From Lineus longissimus (lineage: Eukaryota; Nemertea; Pilidiophora; Heteronemertea; Lineidae), in assembly GCF_910592395.1 (NCBI RefSeq), contig NC_088325.1:3439501-3503500 (forward strand): a stretch of DNA of 64,000 nt. Reading direction: 5' to 3'. Position 1 is the stretch's first letter. Every line of letters begins with the position of its first letter. The position numbers and the translations under genes were made by a program. The notes under the pieces were generated by a model. That model saw only the letters and a program-made list of their open reading frames with translations. It ran no database searches and had not been told where the DNA came from. Below, piece by piece: positions 10,956 to 22,707 of this stretch.

Positions 10956-11187
10956 GCATCAGGTAAATATTGGTGAGGTTTGGCAACCAAACGTTTTCAG
11001 TTGACGACTACGTTTTCAAAACGCCTCTGCGGGTGTTTTTTTTACAGGTGTTGCAGGATTCTTCCGGTCGGTCTGCCTCTGAAAAATCTGAAAAGTCCTG
11101 TGATTTGCGGGAGTTTTTTTTTTCTAAACAGGAAACCATTCAAGAAAGTAAACCGTCTAACATTTTATGTGCTGTTCTCTGTAAAAA

Positions 11188-11193
11188 AATAAA
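11188..11193 (+). terminator. Candidate poly(A) signal
   Basis: AATAAA lies 233 bp after the stop of the secreted-protein gene and is the first canonical hexamer downstream. Confidence 0.4.
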
Positions 11194-11347
11194 GGAAGCC
11201 GTGCAGGCAGTGGACTTCGCGTCGGTTTCACAATGACATCGATGTTTGGAGACAACTTCGGCGAAGCGGTTGGAGGCCAACAAGGTGGGGTTCCCGTCAT
11301 GTCCCAGTCACAACAGAGGTTCTGTTGCGGCGTTCCGAGACAGACAC

Positions 11348-11505
11348 AGGGCCCGGTTGTTCAAAGCAAGATTGTCACTAATGCTGGCGTTAACTTAGTT
11401 TGGCATTCGACGCCTAAGGGCTTAACTGAAGGAGATAACCCTATGTTAAGTTTACGCCGACGTTAGTGACAAAATTTGTTTTGAGAAACCAAGCCCTGGG
11501 CCAGG
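11348..11505. mobile_element. Palindromic MITE
   Basis: CAGGGCCCGGTTGTTCAAAG...GTCACTAA on the left is mirrored by TTAGTGACAAAATTTG...AACCAAGCCCTGG on the right, with GGCGTTAACTTA / TAAGTTTACGCC near the centre. Confidence 0.75.
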
Positions 11506-11759
11506 TTTTTAGAAAGAATGTCCTTTCATAACAGCGTGTTAGCAAACGACATGTCGACATGCTGTTGTGAGCGAGCATGCTAAAATCGGGCCGCGGGGAT
11601 TATGTAGTTACATGTACATCGCGTCATCTTGGCGCTCTGTGTAGAGCTGGGGGAGGGGTTGGTGGAGTATGGGGAAGGGCATTCTCCCAATAGGATGATA
11701 GCTGACATTTGCTCAGTGGGGCAGAAGTACGCTAGTAAACGGTGTTAGTCTATCACATA

Positions 11760-12410
11760 AGCCTAGTTCATACTCCGACGCACGACCGCCGGCGACCGAC
11801 GCACGATCAAATTCTCGACGCCGACGTCGTGGTGTTGATTCATACTTTCGCGTGCGACGGCGATGGCCATCGGCGTCCGGTCCGATATTAAAGAGTTCAA
11901 CAAATTTGAACTCTCTGCGTCCGATCGCGGCGTCGTACCAATGAATGATCACTTTTCTGGTCATAGGACCAAGGACTCATGTTTATGCATATTTTTAAAG
12001 GCGCCTAGTTCAAACTGGAAAGACGGGGAATGGGAATTGATAACGAAGTTAAAATGTCGGACGCAGAAGAGCTACTAATATGTGAAGTAAAACGTTACAT
12101 ACATATCTCGTCGGTGGCGTTTCCTTCGCATCCTGTAGAGGACAGCCCATTGCCTGGACATTTAAAATAAGCAGAGCGTCCTCCTCCTCCATTTTGACGT
12201 GGCAGAATGGTATAATCGCGTGAGCATTCATAGTCACGCGATACGACGCCTACAAAATCGTGCGATGGCATAGGCGACCGACGCAGGACGCTGCGTTCGA
12301 CGCCGGCGATGGTCGTGCGTCGGAGTATGAATCCACCTATAGGTGACCGACGCAGGACGCTGCGTTCGACGCCGGCGATGGTTGTGCGTCGGAGTATGAA
12401 TCCACCTTAA
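11760..12410. mobile_element. Inverted-repeat element with duplicated right end
   Basis: The left end has TTCATACTCCGACGCACGAC and GCCGGCGACCGACGCA. The right end has the inverse (GTGCGTCGGAGTATGAATCC) twice, at about 12271-12338 and 12343-12408, as a 72-bp tandem duplication. The short ORFs inside are frame accidents of the GC-rich ends. Confidence 0.7.
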
Positions 12411-12968
12411 GCAAACGTTATCAATGGGGACACTTGGAGATTGTAGAGGGGCATACTTTGACGCCCCGCGATGCTTCCGTGATGGCCAGTTTGAGAAGTA
12501 TTTGAGCCGGGTGATTTTGATTCTTGTTCCATGTATCGAACGTGTTTTTGATCGGGATTTGATTCATCAGCCAATTAGTTTAGTTCATCAGTTCACTCCT
12601 AGGTAGCAGTACCAGCTTTCTTCTTTAATGCCACCTGGGAGGCAACTCATGACCTAAAATTTACAGTTTTTACGAGCAGTTGAAACGATTTTCTGGATAC
12701 TAATGTCAATTTAGATATTTTATATATTCGGTTTCGGAGCAACTTTTTTTGCGGGGACTTTTGTTTTATGTGAAGTAGTTAAGTACAATGCTTATTACGA
12801 TAAGGCCATTTTTACTCTGACCCCAAAATGTTTGTCATGAATTAAAAAGATTAGCCCCTTTTCGATTTTACCCACGGCCTAATTCAGGTGTCTTTTGGCC
12901 GAACTTCTCAACTTTTTTTGTTCTTTTCTGCAGGTGAGGCCCCTGAAGAGTGAGTTCTCCAAATTACC
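12411..12968. other. No gene seen
   Basis: AT-rich spacer without long ORFs or recognisable repeats. Confidence 0.4.
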
Positions 12969-13115
12969 GTGCATCTTATTAGGCCTTCCAATTTGCCGAG
13001 CAGACTGCCATAGATAGTGCTTCTTGTGGCCTAGGAGAATGACTGCTTCACAAGGAAAACATCCAAAATATGCACTCGTTGGTAAATTTCCTAAAATAAA
13101 CCGTGTCCATCTGTG
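12969..13115. repeat. Dispersed repeat, copy 2
   Basis: Partner of 1836-1978 (GAGCAGACTGCC, AAACATCCAAAATATGCACTC). GTGTCCATCT is iterated three times at its right edge. Confidence 0.6.
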
Positions 13116-14790
13116 TCCATCTGTGTCCATCTGCATACTGGAAGGCCTGATAAGCGAAAGGTAGAAAGTGAATAGGAGAGTTAACTCGAAGAAATGCGTA
13201 ACCAAGAGCTTTTTCAACAGAACTTTCCTCGATTAAAAACGTCCGTGGGCAAGTGTGTCTTCACTTGCTCAAAAATTAACCTGTATGATTATATTCAAAC
13301 GGAACAGTCACTCCTGGCTCTCTGCGTGTGGTCCAATTAGTTAGCCTACGTCCTCTCAAAACAACTGGTATCATATGCAGCATTATTGTGAAAGGACGCG
13401 ATGCGAGGGAAGGTGTCCTCTTTTAAATGCCAAGGAGCCACCCACCACAGACAATAAGAACAACAATGGAATTTTTTGAACGGCATTCTGAAATGCAGTC
13501 AATGTACACACAAGTCGTTCCTTTCCGAATTAGTAGATGGCGCCACTGGTACTTTAAGAGGGTAGTTTGTCATTTGACTTCTCGTTGAATAGATTTGTTA
13601 ATCTATTTATCTTGACGAGGTGCGGCTGCCACCAGGCGAAACGAAAAATCTATAACCTGTTTATAGATGGATATTGAGACAAAGCATTTCACTCTGTGCT
13701 GAGAATCGCATTGAATTTGGTGCAGTCGTCTGTGTGATTTGGATATAATATTGCGTAGGTGTTGATACTTTGTTGAAGTACTGTATAATAAAAATAATGT
13801 GATTCGCTTATTTGTCATCCTGACATAACTATAATCCGCCTCTCGATATTTATTTACTTTATTTATCGCTGATCACAGCTGCCTGCTATCAATAAACGTA
13901 GCGATTATTTGCTTCACCCGTAAAGGAGACCTTTTTGTTGTACATAACAGTAACTGTTATCAAATATTGCAGTGACTTAAAATCACTTGTTTGAGCAGCG
14001 TAAAGGACCCATTATAGCATCATGGGTAAAGCAGCGGTGGTCAGAAGATAACACTGGATTAAAATGAAAAGTTTTAATTCTTGCTTATCCATTTCCAGTC
14101 CTCCAGACTTGAACTAGACTCTTTCACCCATCTCCTCCATTCACTCATTACAGAGACTGATACTTGACGACATTTCACTCGTCATGAACTCGATTTAGGG
14201 GCGTAAGCTTCCGGTGTCCGGTCACGCATTTTTCTGTAGGATGGGTAACCTCGATCCAAGTGAAAAATCTGAAATACCAGAGCGCTCGGTATGACAGTGC
14301 ATCCACTTTATGCACTGAAAATGTATGCTCGTCTCGGGTAAATCAACGAGGCTTCGCGGCGGATGGGGTCGAGGTTACCTGTGTAAGGTCTCACTAGCCG
14401 GTGCGGAGGCCAGACCTACCTGCCTCCAAAAATGACGAGGCGTCATTGCATGCATGCCCTTGTTCCAGCGACTGTATACCCGACAGTATATCACTCTCAC
14501 AAACCTATCCATTTCTGAATAGCTTGTCACTTGTAGAATACATCTGCCCAAGTTTAAAGGCCATATATCAAGGTTTGAAAACATGCTTGATACTCATGAA
14601 ATATGTTGAGGGTTAAAAAAACAAGATCCCAGACATTAAAAAAATTCTAATAATAAAGTCATTATTTAGTTATTTCAATTTTCAATTTTAAACTATTTGA
14701 ATTTCCCACCACACACAACTTTAGATTAGTTCCACATGTGGCCGCTAGGGATTTTTTGATGACGTAGATCAGGTCAGTCAGAACAAAGCA
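13116..14790. other. No gene seen
   Basis: Spacer with no ORF above about 70 codons and no splice-supported exon. Confidence 0.35.
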
Positions 14791-14792
14791 AG

Positions 14793-15164
14793 ATGGCTTC
14801 CGCATACAGTTCAGAGAGTGAGAGCAGTGAATTTGAGCATGTTTTGGTCGATACAGAAGGATATTTAAACGTTGAGCCGTACATGTTCGAGCCATTAATA
14901 TCACTAGATCATAATGAGAGTGATCATTCGGACGAAAGTGATTAGAATTTGTGGTTAATCAATTTGCATGGCAGACCTGCCGATATAGCAAAGAAGACAT
15001 TGATAGACGGTTGCAGATGCATAACATGTATGATTTTTGAACAGACTAATGTTGCACACTATTGTTTCGCCTCGTCAGTGTTGTATCGCCAGTTATGTCA
15101 TGACGCTGAACTACTATTGAAAAGTGACGGTATTATGCACAATCATCTTGACGTGACGATATAA
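14793..15164 (+). pseudogene. P2X7-C-terminus-like ORF, interrupted
   Basis: ATG 14793 opens a 50-codon Ser/Glu/Asp-rich ORF ending at TAG 14943. It includes NVEPYMFEP, a motif I associate with the N-terminus of invertebrate proteins carrying a P2X7-type C-terminal Cys domain. The same frame continues after the stop to 15164 and contains GCRCITCM and further Cys/His residues, loosely like the WCxCGxC start of that domain. The stop suggests a decayed copy or a skipped intron. Assignment is from memory of the family pattern and is tentative. Confidence 0.35.
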
Positions 15165-15339
15165 TGCCGTGCAACGTTAGATAGGCCTATATGTCAGATG
15201 ACAATAATCTGTCATTGACAGTGGCTGTCACTGACACTGACCTGTGTCGCTGTCACCTTGCTATGGCTGGAACATAAGAAGACACTATGCGGTATCACAG
15301 GCCCCAATAGGGCCTACCCATTATGTATAACAACCGACC

Positions 15340-15645
15340 TCAGCAGCCTCGGGCATTAAATGCAATTGACATGGTTGGAACAGCTGTTTTTAACAAGTGG
15401 CATTTAATATTCAGTTGGATGCAGATATCCGGCTTCATGTGATAATCCGTATCGATAAAGTGATCACTGCAAAGTTTGGCCGAAGGCCCAGGCTTCCAAC
15501 ACTCCAAGCGTTTGCACTTCCGAATCCACAGCTTCCTCCTCTCTCGTTCAACTGGCTTTGGAAATTCATGAAAATGGGTCCCATCCGTCATTCGATTGTT
15601 CTTTGTGCTATCCTTGACACAATTCGGAGCCACACAATACACCAT
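15340..15645 (-). CDS. THAP-type zinc-finger exon
   Basis: The 101-residue ORF starts MVYCVAPNC and carries the C2CH signature of THAP DNA-binding domains: C4 and C9, FHEFP, a conserved Trp (KLWIRKC), then LCSDHF and a terminal AVP box (TAVPT). The domain is nearly complete (about 85 residues) and binds DNA in the nucleus in characterised members. The ORF stops soon after the AVP box, so either further exons lie at lower coordinates or this is a solo THAP domain left by a P-element-like transposon. It faces the P2X7-like remnant at 14793-15164. Confidence 0.75.
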   Translation of the reverse strand: MVYCVAPNCVKDSTKNNRMTDGTHFHEFPKPVERERRKLWIRKCKRLECWKPGPSAKLCSDHFIDTDYHMKPDICIQLNIKCHLLKTAVPTMSIAFNARGC

Positions 15646-15884
15646 AGTGAATGAAACACATTACTTCCAGGTGTGCATAATTAATTAAGGCCCTCCTGCT
15701 TTTATGATTGCATGACATGTACAGATAACCTGATCTACATCACAACTTTTGCTGAACCCGCCGCCTGGCTCTAATAAGCCAGTTGCTAGCCTGATTAGGT
15801 AATCAAGTTGTTAAACACATAATTGGCTATATCTTCTAAATGGATGGAGCTAATTGCATTTAGTTTTCTGTATTGTATAAAGTG

Positions 15885-17288
15885 TTAGGTACACTTTTGA
15901 AATCGTCTTACAGCAGAAAATGGCAAAAAACCTTGATATATGGCCTTTAAATGTCGTCTCGACATACAGTCATGCATAGACTGAAGCAGCACAATGCACA
16001 ATGCATGAGGCACCCTATATGTCAACACAAATTTGAAAAATTTCACCTTAATGCCTTGTAACTTCAAGATTAACAAGGATGGTGAGAAAACTATTTTATA
16101 CACATCCACTCATCACCTTGAGAAAGCCAAATCTTTTATATAAAAATAGGCTGTCGTTCCGGCTTTTGTTTGAGTTTTATTGCCCTGGAAATTTACCTTG
16201 AGAACATGTCAACATCCTGTTGAGCTATAAATAGCATGCGGGGCCGGCTCACCGCGTTAGTTTCTTCGGTACTAACCGCACCGAAGAAACTGGTATTTTC
16301 CTCAAATAATCGTCAGAGCTACCCCTTCACAAAATACCTCCGACATTTACATTTGAACAAGTAGCAATAGGGATAGAGTAGGCCCATCTGTATCCATGGT
16401 AGTCCCTCGAGATTGAAGAACTAGTTTTTGGGGTACAATCCGGACATGATCACCACTGGCTGGTGAGACCTAAAAATGTCATAAGTTAGTTTCATGTTAC
16501 GTCATCATCTGTCATGCTGGAGGGACGGACAAAAGAAAGCAAGTCCAAATGACCATGATAGCATTCGGTTCAATTAAGTTGGGCACGACAAATCATTGTT
16601 CTGTCCTCCAACATGGCTGACCGTGAAAACACTCTCGGTGTTGTAAAATTAAAATAATGTAATCACTAATTTGTGCACTGTTCTGTCCTTCATGTCATGG
16701 GTAAATTGGTACAGTGATACCCCCGGTACAATTATATCATAAATGTACACTATGTGTAGGCTACTGCCAGTCGTTCACTACACTGCAGGGACTATAATTG
16801 TATCACCTTGCATTTAATGTCAAAAGAGGACGTGAAATGTTGATTTAAGGTATTGAATCGGCAGATGGTTTTTGTTCAGATCGTGCACTTGGATGGAGCG
16901 GAGGCTATCCTCGAAAATGTCAAATGATAATTCGATGGCTTCCCATATTATTCATACCTGCGTACTAGTGCGTCTTCCTTCCCACACCTGCATGGTCAGT
17001 TTTAAAGTAACGCGTGAAATGCCCAGAAGCTCAAGATGCGTAAGATTTTAGTTCTCGCCTCCTGAGAATCAACCTAACTTCCAACACTCAAATATGATAC
17101 AAAATACAAATTCTCAGCTCTTTTCTCGATGTGTTTGTGTACCGTTGGTCACCTGCTCATCATATGCATAAAGCAGTCGGATATATTGTCCCATCTGCTC
17201 CATCTGCCACCGGTGACATGTGTACAGGTCAATGACTTCGAGCGGAGCGCGGATGATGGATGTCCTTGAAATTGGTGGCCTGATCGAC
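15885..17288. other. Intergenic with a TATA/hairpin motif
   Basis: No ORF of note. It contains the TATA-like sequence and hairpin listed at 16223-16291. Confidence 0.35.
16223..16291 (+). promoter_or_regulatory. TATA-like box followed by perfect hairpin
   Basis: CTATAAATAG is followed about 30 bp later by AGTTTCTTCGGT, a 9-nt loop (ACTAACCGC) and the exact complement ACCGAAGAAACT. It is not a histone stem-loop and no ORF follows. It may be a promoter of a short non-coding RNA or chance. Confidence 0.25.
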
Positions 17289-18335
17289 TTGTGGTATTCG
17301 ACTCGATGACTCGACGACGCGATGACTCGATGACGCGATCAAGTTGGAATCTTTTTAAAGAATATCACTGCTTGGACTGTAATTTATACATAGAATCATA
17401 AGTGGAGGAAAATAAAAAAGAACCGATCATTACCAACCCCTTTCCAGCTGTTTTCACCGTATCTAATCCGACCATTTTTCGTTTCCTACAAGTTCGCATT
17501 TTTGATAAAACCATGCGCCATGTTGCTATGCAAGCCACTGGTATCTTTACCGTCAATACAGCTAAATACACCTAAATATAGCTGGTTCAGATCAACCTCC
17601 CACCCAGGTTCTTTACGAGCAGAAATTCCAATGTTAAAATGACACGCGAGTTCCTGGAGACAAGGTTGGCTCTGGATATCCGTTCAGCACGGCAATATTG
17701 AATGTCCTATACACCTTTCCAGAAATGGGGCGCTGAGTGTCCGAAATAGTGATGTCATAAGGGGAAACGAGGCCTGTGGTGGAGGGACAAAGGAGATAGT
17801 CATGGTTGACCAACACACTTGAATGCCTTTAATGACGGACAAGGGGGAAAAAGTTAGGCTAGTTCCAATGCAAGCTCGGAAAGCATGTAGAGGGGCTGAT
17901 GTATGGGGGGGGGGGGGGGGCAGATGTCAAGGGACGGAAGAGGGACTGAGTGACTGAGTCTAAAAAACTGCACATATGCGAAATTCCGATTGTTGACAGA
18001 CTACCACATGACATCTGACATTGGCCACTAGAAGCTTGTTTGTCAATTAAATCTCCGGTCATTTTGCATGCTATGAAACTTCCGCGAGTCCTTTAAATAT
18101 CAAAATCAATCGCGGGGACCAATCTTCAGTGGCCATGGCTGGGGGGGGGGGGGGGGGAGGGGCACATCCTTCCACATACCGTAGCTGGGTATGGGAAAGG
18201 CCGAGCTAAAACCTCTGCTGATGCAGCGGTAGCCCGGAGACCAGGATCATGGGATTCCGTATTTTAGCAAAATCCATAGCAACGATCGCGTCATCGAGCC
18301 ATCGCGTCGTCGAGTCATCGAGTCGAATACCACAA
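17289..18335. mobile_element. Terminal-inverted-repeat element, tandem copy 1
   Basis: A 1047-bp element bounded by inverted ends of about 50 bp: TTGTGGTATTCGACTCGATG... and ...CATCGAGTCGAATACCACAA. The ends carry iterated GACTCGA/GACGCGA motifs. The interior is non-coding with G runs up to 17. No transposase is seen, so it is non-autonomous. Confidence 0.9.
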
Positions 18336-18342
18336 ATCAGGC

Positions 18343-19368
18343 TTGTGGTATTCGACTCGATGACTCGACGACGCGATGACTCGATGACGCGATCAAGTTG
18401 GAATCTTTTTAAAGAATATCACTGCCTGGACTGTAATTTATACATAGAATCATAAGTGGAGGAAAATAAAAAAGAACCGATCATTACCAACCCCTTTCCA
18501 GCTGTTTTCACCGTATCTAATCCGACCATTTTTCGTTTCCTACAAGTTCGCATTTTTGATAAAACCATGCGCCATGTTGCTATGCAAGCTTACCGTCAAT
18601 ACAGCTAAATACACCTAAATATAGCTGGTTCAGATCAACCTCCTACCCAGGTTCTTTACGAGCAGAAATTCCAATGTTAAAATGACACGCGAGTTCCTGG
18701 AGACAAGGTTGGCTCTGGATATCCGTTCAGCACGGCAATATTAAATGTCCTATACACCTTTCCAGAAATGGGGCGCTGAGTGTCCGAAATAGTGATGTCA
18801 TAAGGGGAAACTAGGCCTGTGGTGGAGGGACAAAGGAGATAGTCATGGTTGACCAACACACTTGAATGCCTTTAATGACGGACAAGGGGGAAAAAGTTAG
18901 TTCCAATGCAAGCCACCAATTTCGGAAAGCATGTATAGGGGCTGATGTATTGGGGGGGGGGGGGGCAGATGTCAAGGGGCGGAAGAGGGACTGAGTGACT
19001 GAGTCTAAAAAACTGCACATATGCGAAATTCCGATTGTTGACAGACTACCACATGACATCTGACATTGGCCACTAGAAGCTTGTTTGTCAATTAAATCTC
19101 CGGTCATTTTGCATGCTATGAAACTTCCGCGAGTCCTTTAAATATCAAAATCAATCGCGGGGACCAATCTTCAGTGGCCATGGCTGGGGGGGGGGGCACA
19201 TCCTTCTACATACCGTAGCTGGGTATGGGAAGGCCGAGCTAAAACCTCTGCTGTTGCAGCGGTAGCCCGGAGACCAGGATCATGGGATTCCGTATTTTAG
19301 CAAAATCCATAGCAACGATCGCGTCATCGAGCCATCGCGTCGTCGAGTCATCGAGTCGAATACCACAA
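18343..19368. mobile_element. Terminal-inverted-repeat element, tandem copy 2
   Basis: Nearly identical to copy 1 in the same orientation, separated by only ATCAGGC. Differences are mostly in G-run lengths and small indels (for example CACTGGTATCTTTA is lost near 18590). A truncated third copy is at 43265-43452. Confidence 0.9.
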
Positions 19369-19629
19369 GCCGCCTGATCAAGCTATTCGAAAGATGTTAC
19401 ATGTGTACTATACATACGTGCACAGTTGTGTACTATACATACGTGCACAATTGTGTACTATACTGCACAACGTATTGCCGAAACGACCTCCGCGTGACCC
19501 GAGTTGCTGTCTGACTTATCCAGACCAAATTGTCCGCCAAGGGAACCCTAACAACCAGGCCATATTGGCAAGGCTGCCCTTCTGCAGAAACGTACAGAGA
19601 TGATATTGCTACAATCGGGCCAATTTGGG

Positions 19630-19880
19630 CATGCCTGGCCCCCGGCTGACTTGGGTTCAGACTGCTACAACCAGATCAAATTTGCCATGGCTGCCCCACC
19701 ATGTCGCCAACACGATTAGACAACCAGGCCGATTCGGGAAGCTCCACTGTGGGGTTAAAACGGGAAGAAAGCTAAACGGTCACAACCAGACCAAATCTGG
19801 CCTAGCAGACCCACATTCTTCCGGCCAGCCAGTGAAAGAGTTTAGACAGCCACAACCACACCAAATTGGGCATAGGTGCT
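19630..19880. repeat. Degenerate repeat with ACAACCAGACCAAAT motif
   Basis: Four imperfect copies of CA[C]AACCAGACCAAATTTGGC-like units, about 70 bp apart. The same motif is the core of the larger array at 40380-40830 and, inverted, at 39690-39970. Confidence 0.6.
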
Positions 19881-20215
19881 TCACCTTCGCCTTTAAAAAA
19901 GTTACACCTGTCGGCGATACATGATATGAATTTGACTGCCCAAACAATGTGGCAAGTTGACTCTCAAGTGACGCATTTCTGCTACGCTCCTTGTCGGCTT
20001 TCGTCCGCCAGGATTAAACTCTATGACTACGCTATATGTATATCCTTTATATTCTTTTTTACATCTTACTTCTATACTCGACTAGGGCCAAGGCTAATCT
20101 CCCTAACTACAAATCTATCCCTTGGTATCTCTTGGCTTGTTATGTAACAGAGCCTGGTATAGATGGAACAAGATGTTCCTATTGGCTGTTACCAAGGGTA
20201 CCTCATACATATCTA

Positions 20216-20778
20216 TACAGGGTGGTCCAGAAAAAAACGCAACCGGATACTTCCACTACAGGGGGTTAAAATCATTGATATCAATGGATGGGGAATCTTC
20301 CTAGGAGAGGAATGATACCAAACTCGAAAGATTTGGTTCAGTAGTTTTTGTTTTAGAGCCTATTTTGTGAATCACAGACAGGCTTCATCCGCGCATAGGA
20401 AAAATCGAAACTGTGTCGGTAAATTGTAAGTAGGTGGATTAAGTGTTAGGTAATAATACTGAACTAAAATAATGTCGACAAGGTTTCTGGTGACCATTTG
20501 CAACAGAGTAAAGGTCGTGTTAGCATGGCCAGGCCTCAGCACACTACCGAGATGTTTGTAACCTACAACAGAACCGTGCGGTTTTTCTACATTGAACCTT
20601 GCCAAGGGACTCCAACCTTGCTTCACAAAAACGTCTCTAAAACAAAACCTACTGAACAGAATCGGTCGATCTTGGTATCATCCTTCTTCTACAAAGATTC
20701 CTCATCCAGTTGTATCAATAGTTTTAATCACCTTGTAGTGGAAGTATCCGGTTGCTTTTTTTTCTGGACCACCCTGTA
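20216..20778. mobile_element. Mariner-like MITE
   Basis: A 563-bp element with inverted ends TACAGGGTGGTCCAGAAAAA...GGATACTTCCACTACA and the reverse. It is flanked by TA as in Tc1/mariner insertions. The interior has no transposase. It begins 8 bp past the stop codon of the glycosyltransferase, so it must form most of that gene's 3' UTR. Confidence 0.85.
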
Positions 20779-20785
20779 TACAACA

Positions 20786-21734
20786 CTAGTCTTGTACAAA
20801 TTCCTTACTCCCATAGTAGATATATCGAAATATCTGTCCCATGGTTGTGTCTAACTTTTTTATACTTTCCGGGGAGTGTTCAGTCAATCCAAGAGTGTGG
20901 ATATAAAATAAATGGACGGCGAAGTTCTTGGACCAGTCATACAACATGCCAGTCTTGTACATCCATCTCCATTCCTTCCAGTTCGGACGGTGGAGGGATC
21001 TCTCCTCCGTATGAATAATCCGCGGATACGTTTCAGCCAAGATCGCGGGTAGCTCCACCGAGTGAAATGCCCAGCTATTGTCGTCAAAAGTTGCGTACTC
21101 CAAGTGCCAGAGTCTGAGGAAAGGGGCGTTAGGTTTCGATATGATAATCCCATTGCATAGCCGATTCCTGTCCTCGTACCCCATGGTAGTGTCGAACTCG
21201 AGTAGGGGGTCGAACGACTTGAGCGCCACCACGTCCAGATCCATATAAATTCCGCCAAACTCCATCAAAACCTCCAAGCGGACGACGTCCGACTGGTGCT
21301 GATCGTACCGGCCCAACGAACGATGATAAGTATGTGTCGGCGCCGGGCGGTGCTTTAACTTCATAATCGGAACCCGTTTCAAAACATCCCTCCAAAGCGC
21401 CCCCTGCGGGATATAATCGTACCAAAAATATATCACAGACGGTTTGATATGTTTGTACGCACTTAAAACGCTTATCAAATGATAGAACCGAAAGTTTGTG
21501 CGGCGGAGCCCGCCGTACCAGCAGAAGTGCACCATCTTTGGGACGGGTTTATTCGATTCGAAGTGATACGTTGGTTTTGTCCAGTTCGTGAGTAGTCCAG
21601 GAATGTTGATTTGGTCGCTACAGCAAGACGGTTGGATGGCTCCGTTGCAGTACCAGCTTCTGATGGTCATGTAGGTCACGAAAGTCCCAATGACTACCAG
21701 CAGATGGCTTACGCTGTAGCGCTTCTTTGTTAGG
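20786..21734 (-). CDS. DXD sugar transferase (Gly_transf_sug-like), main exon
   Basis: The exon follows TTCTTTTTTCAG on the minus strand and encodes about 316 residues to the TAG at 20786. It opens with a short basic tail and hydrophobic segment (KKRYSVSHLLVVIGTFVTYMTI), which suits a type II Golgi anchor. PVPKMVHFCWYGG begins the catalytic domain. RYDQHQSDVVRLEVLMEFGG and IYMDLDVVALK hold the DXD (DLD) motif that binds nucleotide-sugar through a metal ion. GLTEHSPESIKKL is near the C-terminus. The layout matches the family of alpha-1,4-GalNAc/GlcNAc-type and capsular-sugar transferases (DXD, 'Gly_transf_sug'). The start exon was not found: the exon begins in phase 1 and the first ATG (21679) is inside the anchor. 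Substrate is unknown. ATTAAA on the minus strand at 20723-20728 is a possible poly(A) signal inside the adjoining MITE. Confidence 0.82.
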
Positions 21735-21737
21735 CTG

Positions 21738-22409
21738 AAAAAAGAACGAATTTGTTTTATTTTACTTTATATTTTGCATTCAAAGTAAGCACCCCAGGTT
21801 TCCAGGCACATATCCTCTTCTGAGGGTTCCAATTAGCACATTAAGGTTCTATGAATTTTATGTGCCTAAGGACCTCATGAATGGGGTTTCGTGAGGTAGA
21901 CATTATACCTTGATAACCATTTGATTAGACAGTAGAACAATGAGAATTTGTCCCGGGTGTGAGCGGTTTTTGTCGATGACAACAGGCAATGTAGTGGGCT
22001 CGGTCAAAATTCTTATTACTTCGAGGTAACGAGCAAAATAACGATGTTCAAGGAGCGAGCCCCAATGTTTATTTCTGTTTACTTGTTGCACAATTTTAAT
22101 GATACAATGCACACGAATGGACTTGGCCCTTAATCTTGGATTCATTCTTCAGTATCTCTGTGGCCAAAACTCAAAAATTCAGAACTCAAAAATGCCTCAC
22201 CAAAAAATCCACTGCTGGCCAATCTTTCCCAGGCCGTTGCGTTTTTCATGGTGGACACCTGAACCTTTTTCATGGTGGACATCTGAAGCTAGAAAGAACA
22301 TCAGTAGTCGGAATTATCTTATTAGAGATGTCATGATGATTCTGAAGTCGGAAATTCATTTGAACTTCTCTATTAGATTTATTTCACTCAAAGGCGTCGG
22401 TGTCGGCCT
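21738..22409. other. Likely upstream intron; dispersed repeat inside
   Basis: No 5' exon of the glycosyltransferase could be fixed. At 21950-22135 lies a repeat (ATGTTTATTTCTGTTTACTTG, ATACAATGCACACGAA) with relatives at 23220-23425 and 38110-38262. Confidence 0.4.
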
Positions 22410-22707
22410 TTAAAGGGACAACTCGGGCGTTGGACACTCTCCTAGCCAGGAGGATAATGTGTCAACTTGACACCATGCGCCGCCACTGGTAGTATAACAC
22501 AGATGCCGTTCTCTGATAATGATTTTCACCAGTGTTGGAAGGTAGTTTTGGACATGGCAGGCAGGTCTACGGTTACACCCGTTCTAGTGCATCGTTTATT
22601 GCAGTTCAAAGAGTTTTCATTAATCTTGTATGTAGAAGTTGTGGTCACACTGGAAGCCATTTTTGCATTTTTAAAAACCACATCTTATGCCCAAGTTGGC
22701 CCTTTAA
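22410..22707. mobile_element. TTAA-flanked MITE, full copy
   Basis: TTAAAGGGACAACTCGGGCG at one end and AGTTGGCCCTTTAA at the other: inverted ends with TTAA at both borders, as in piggyBac-type target duplication. The interior matches 33497-33801 (CACCATGCGCCGCCAC, GTTTTGGACATGGCA). Confidence 0.82.

Noticed and set aside
17634-19107. Duplicate minus-strand ORFs of 60-98 codons
   Set aside because: They are shared only because the TIR element is duplicated; frames are disrupted between copies.
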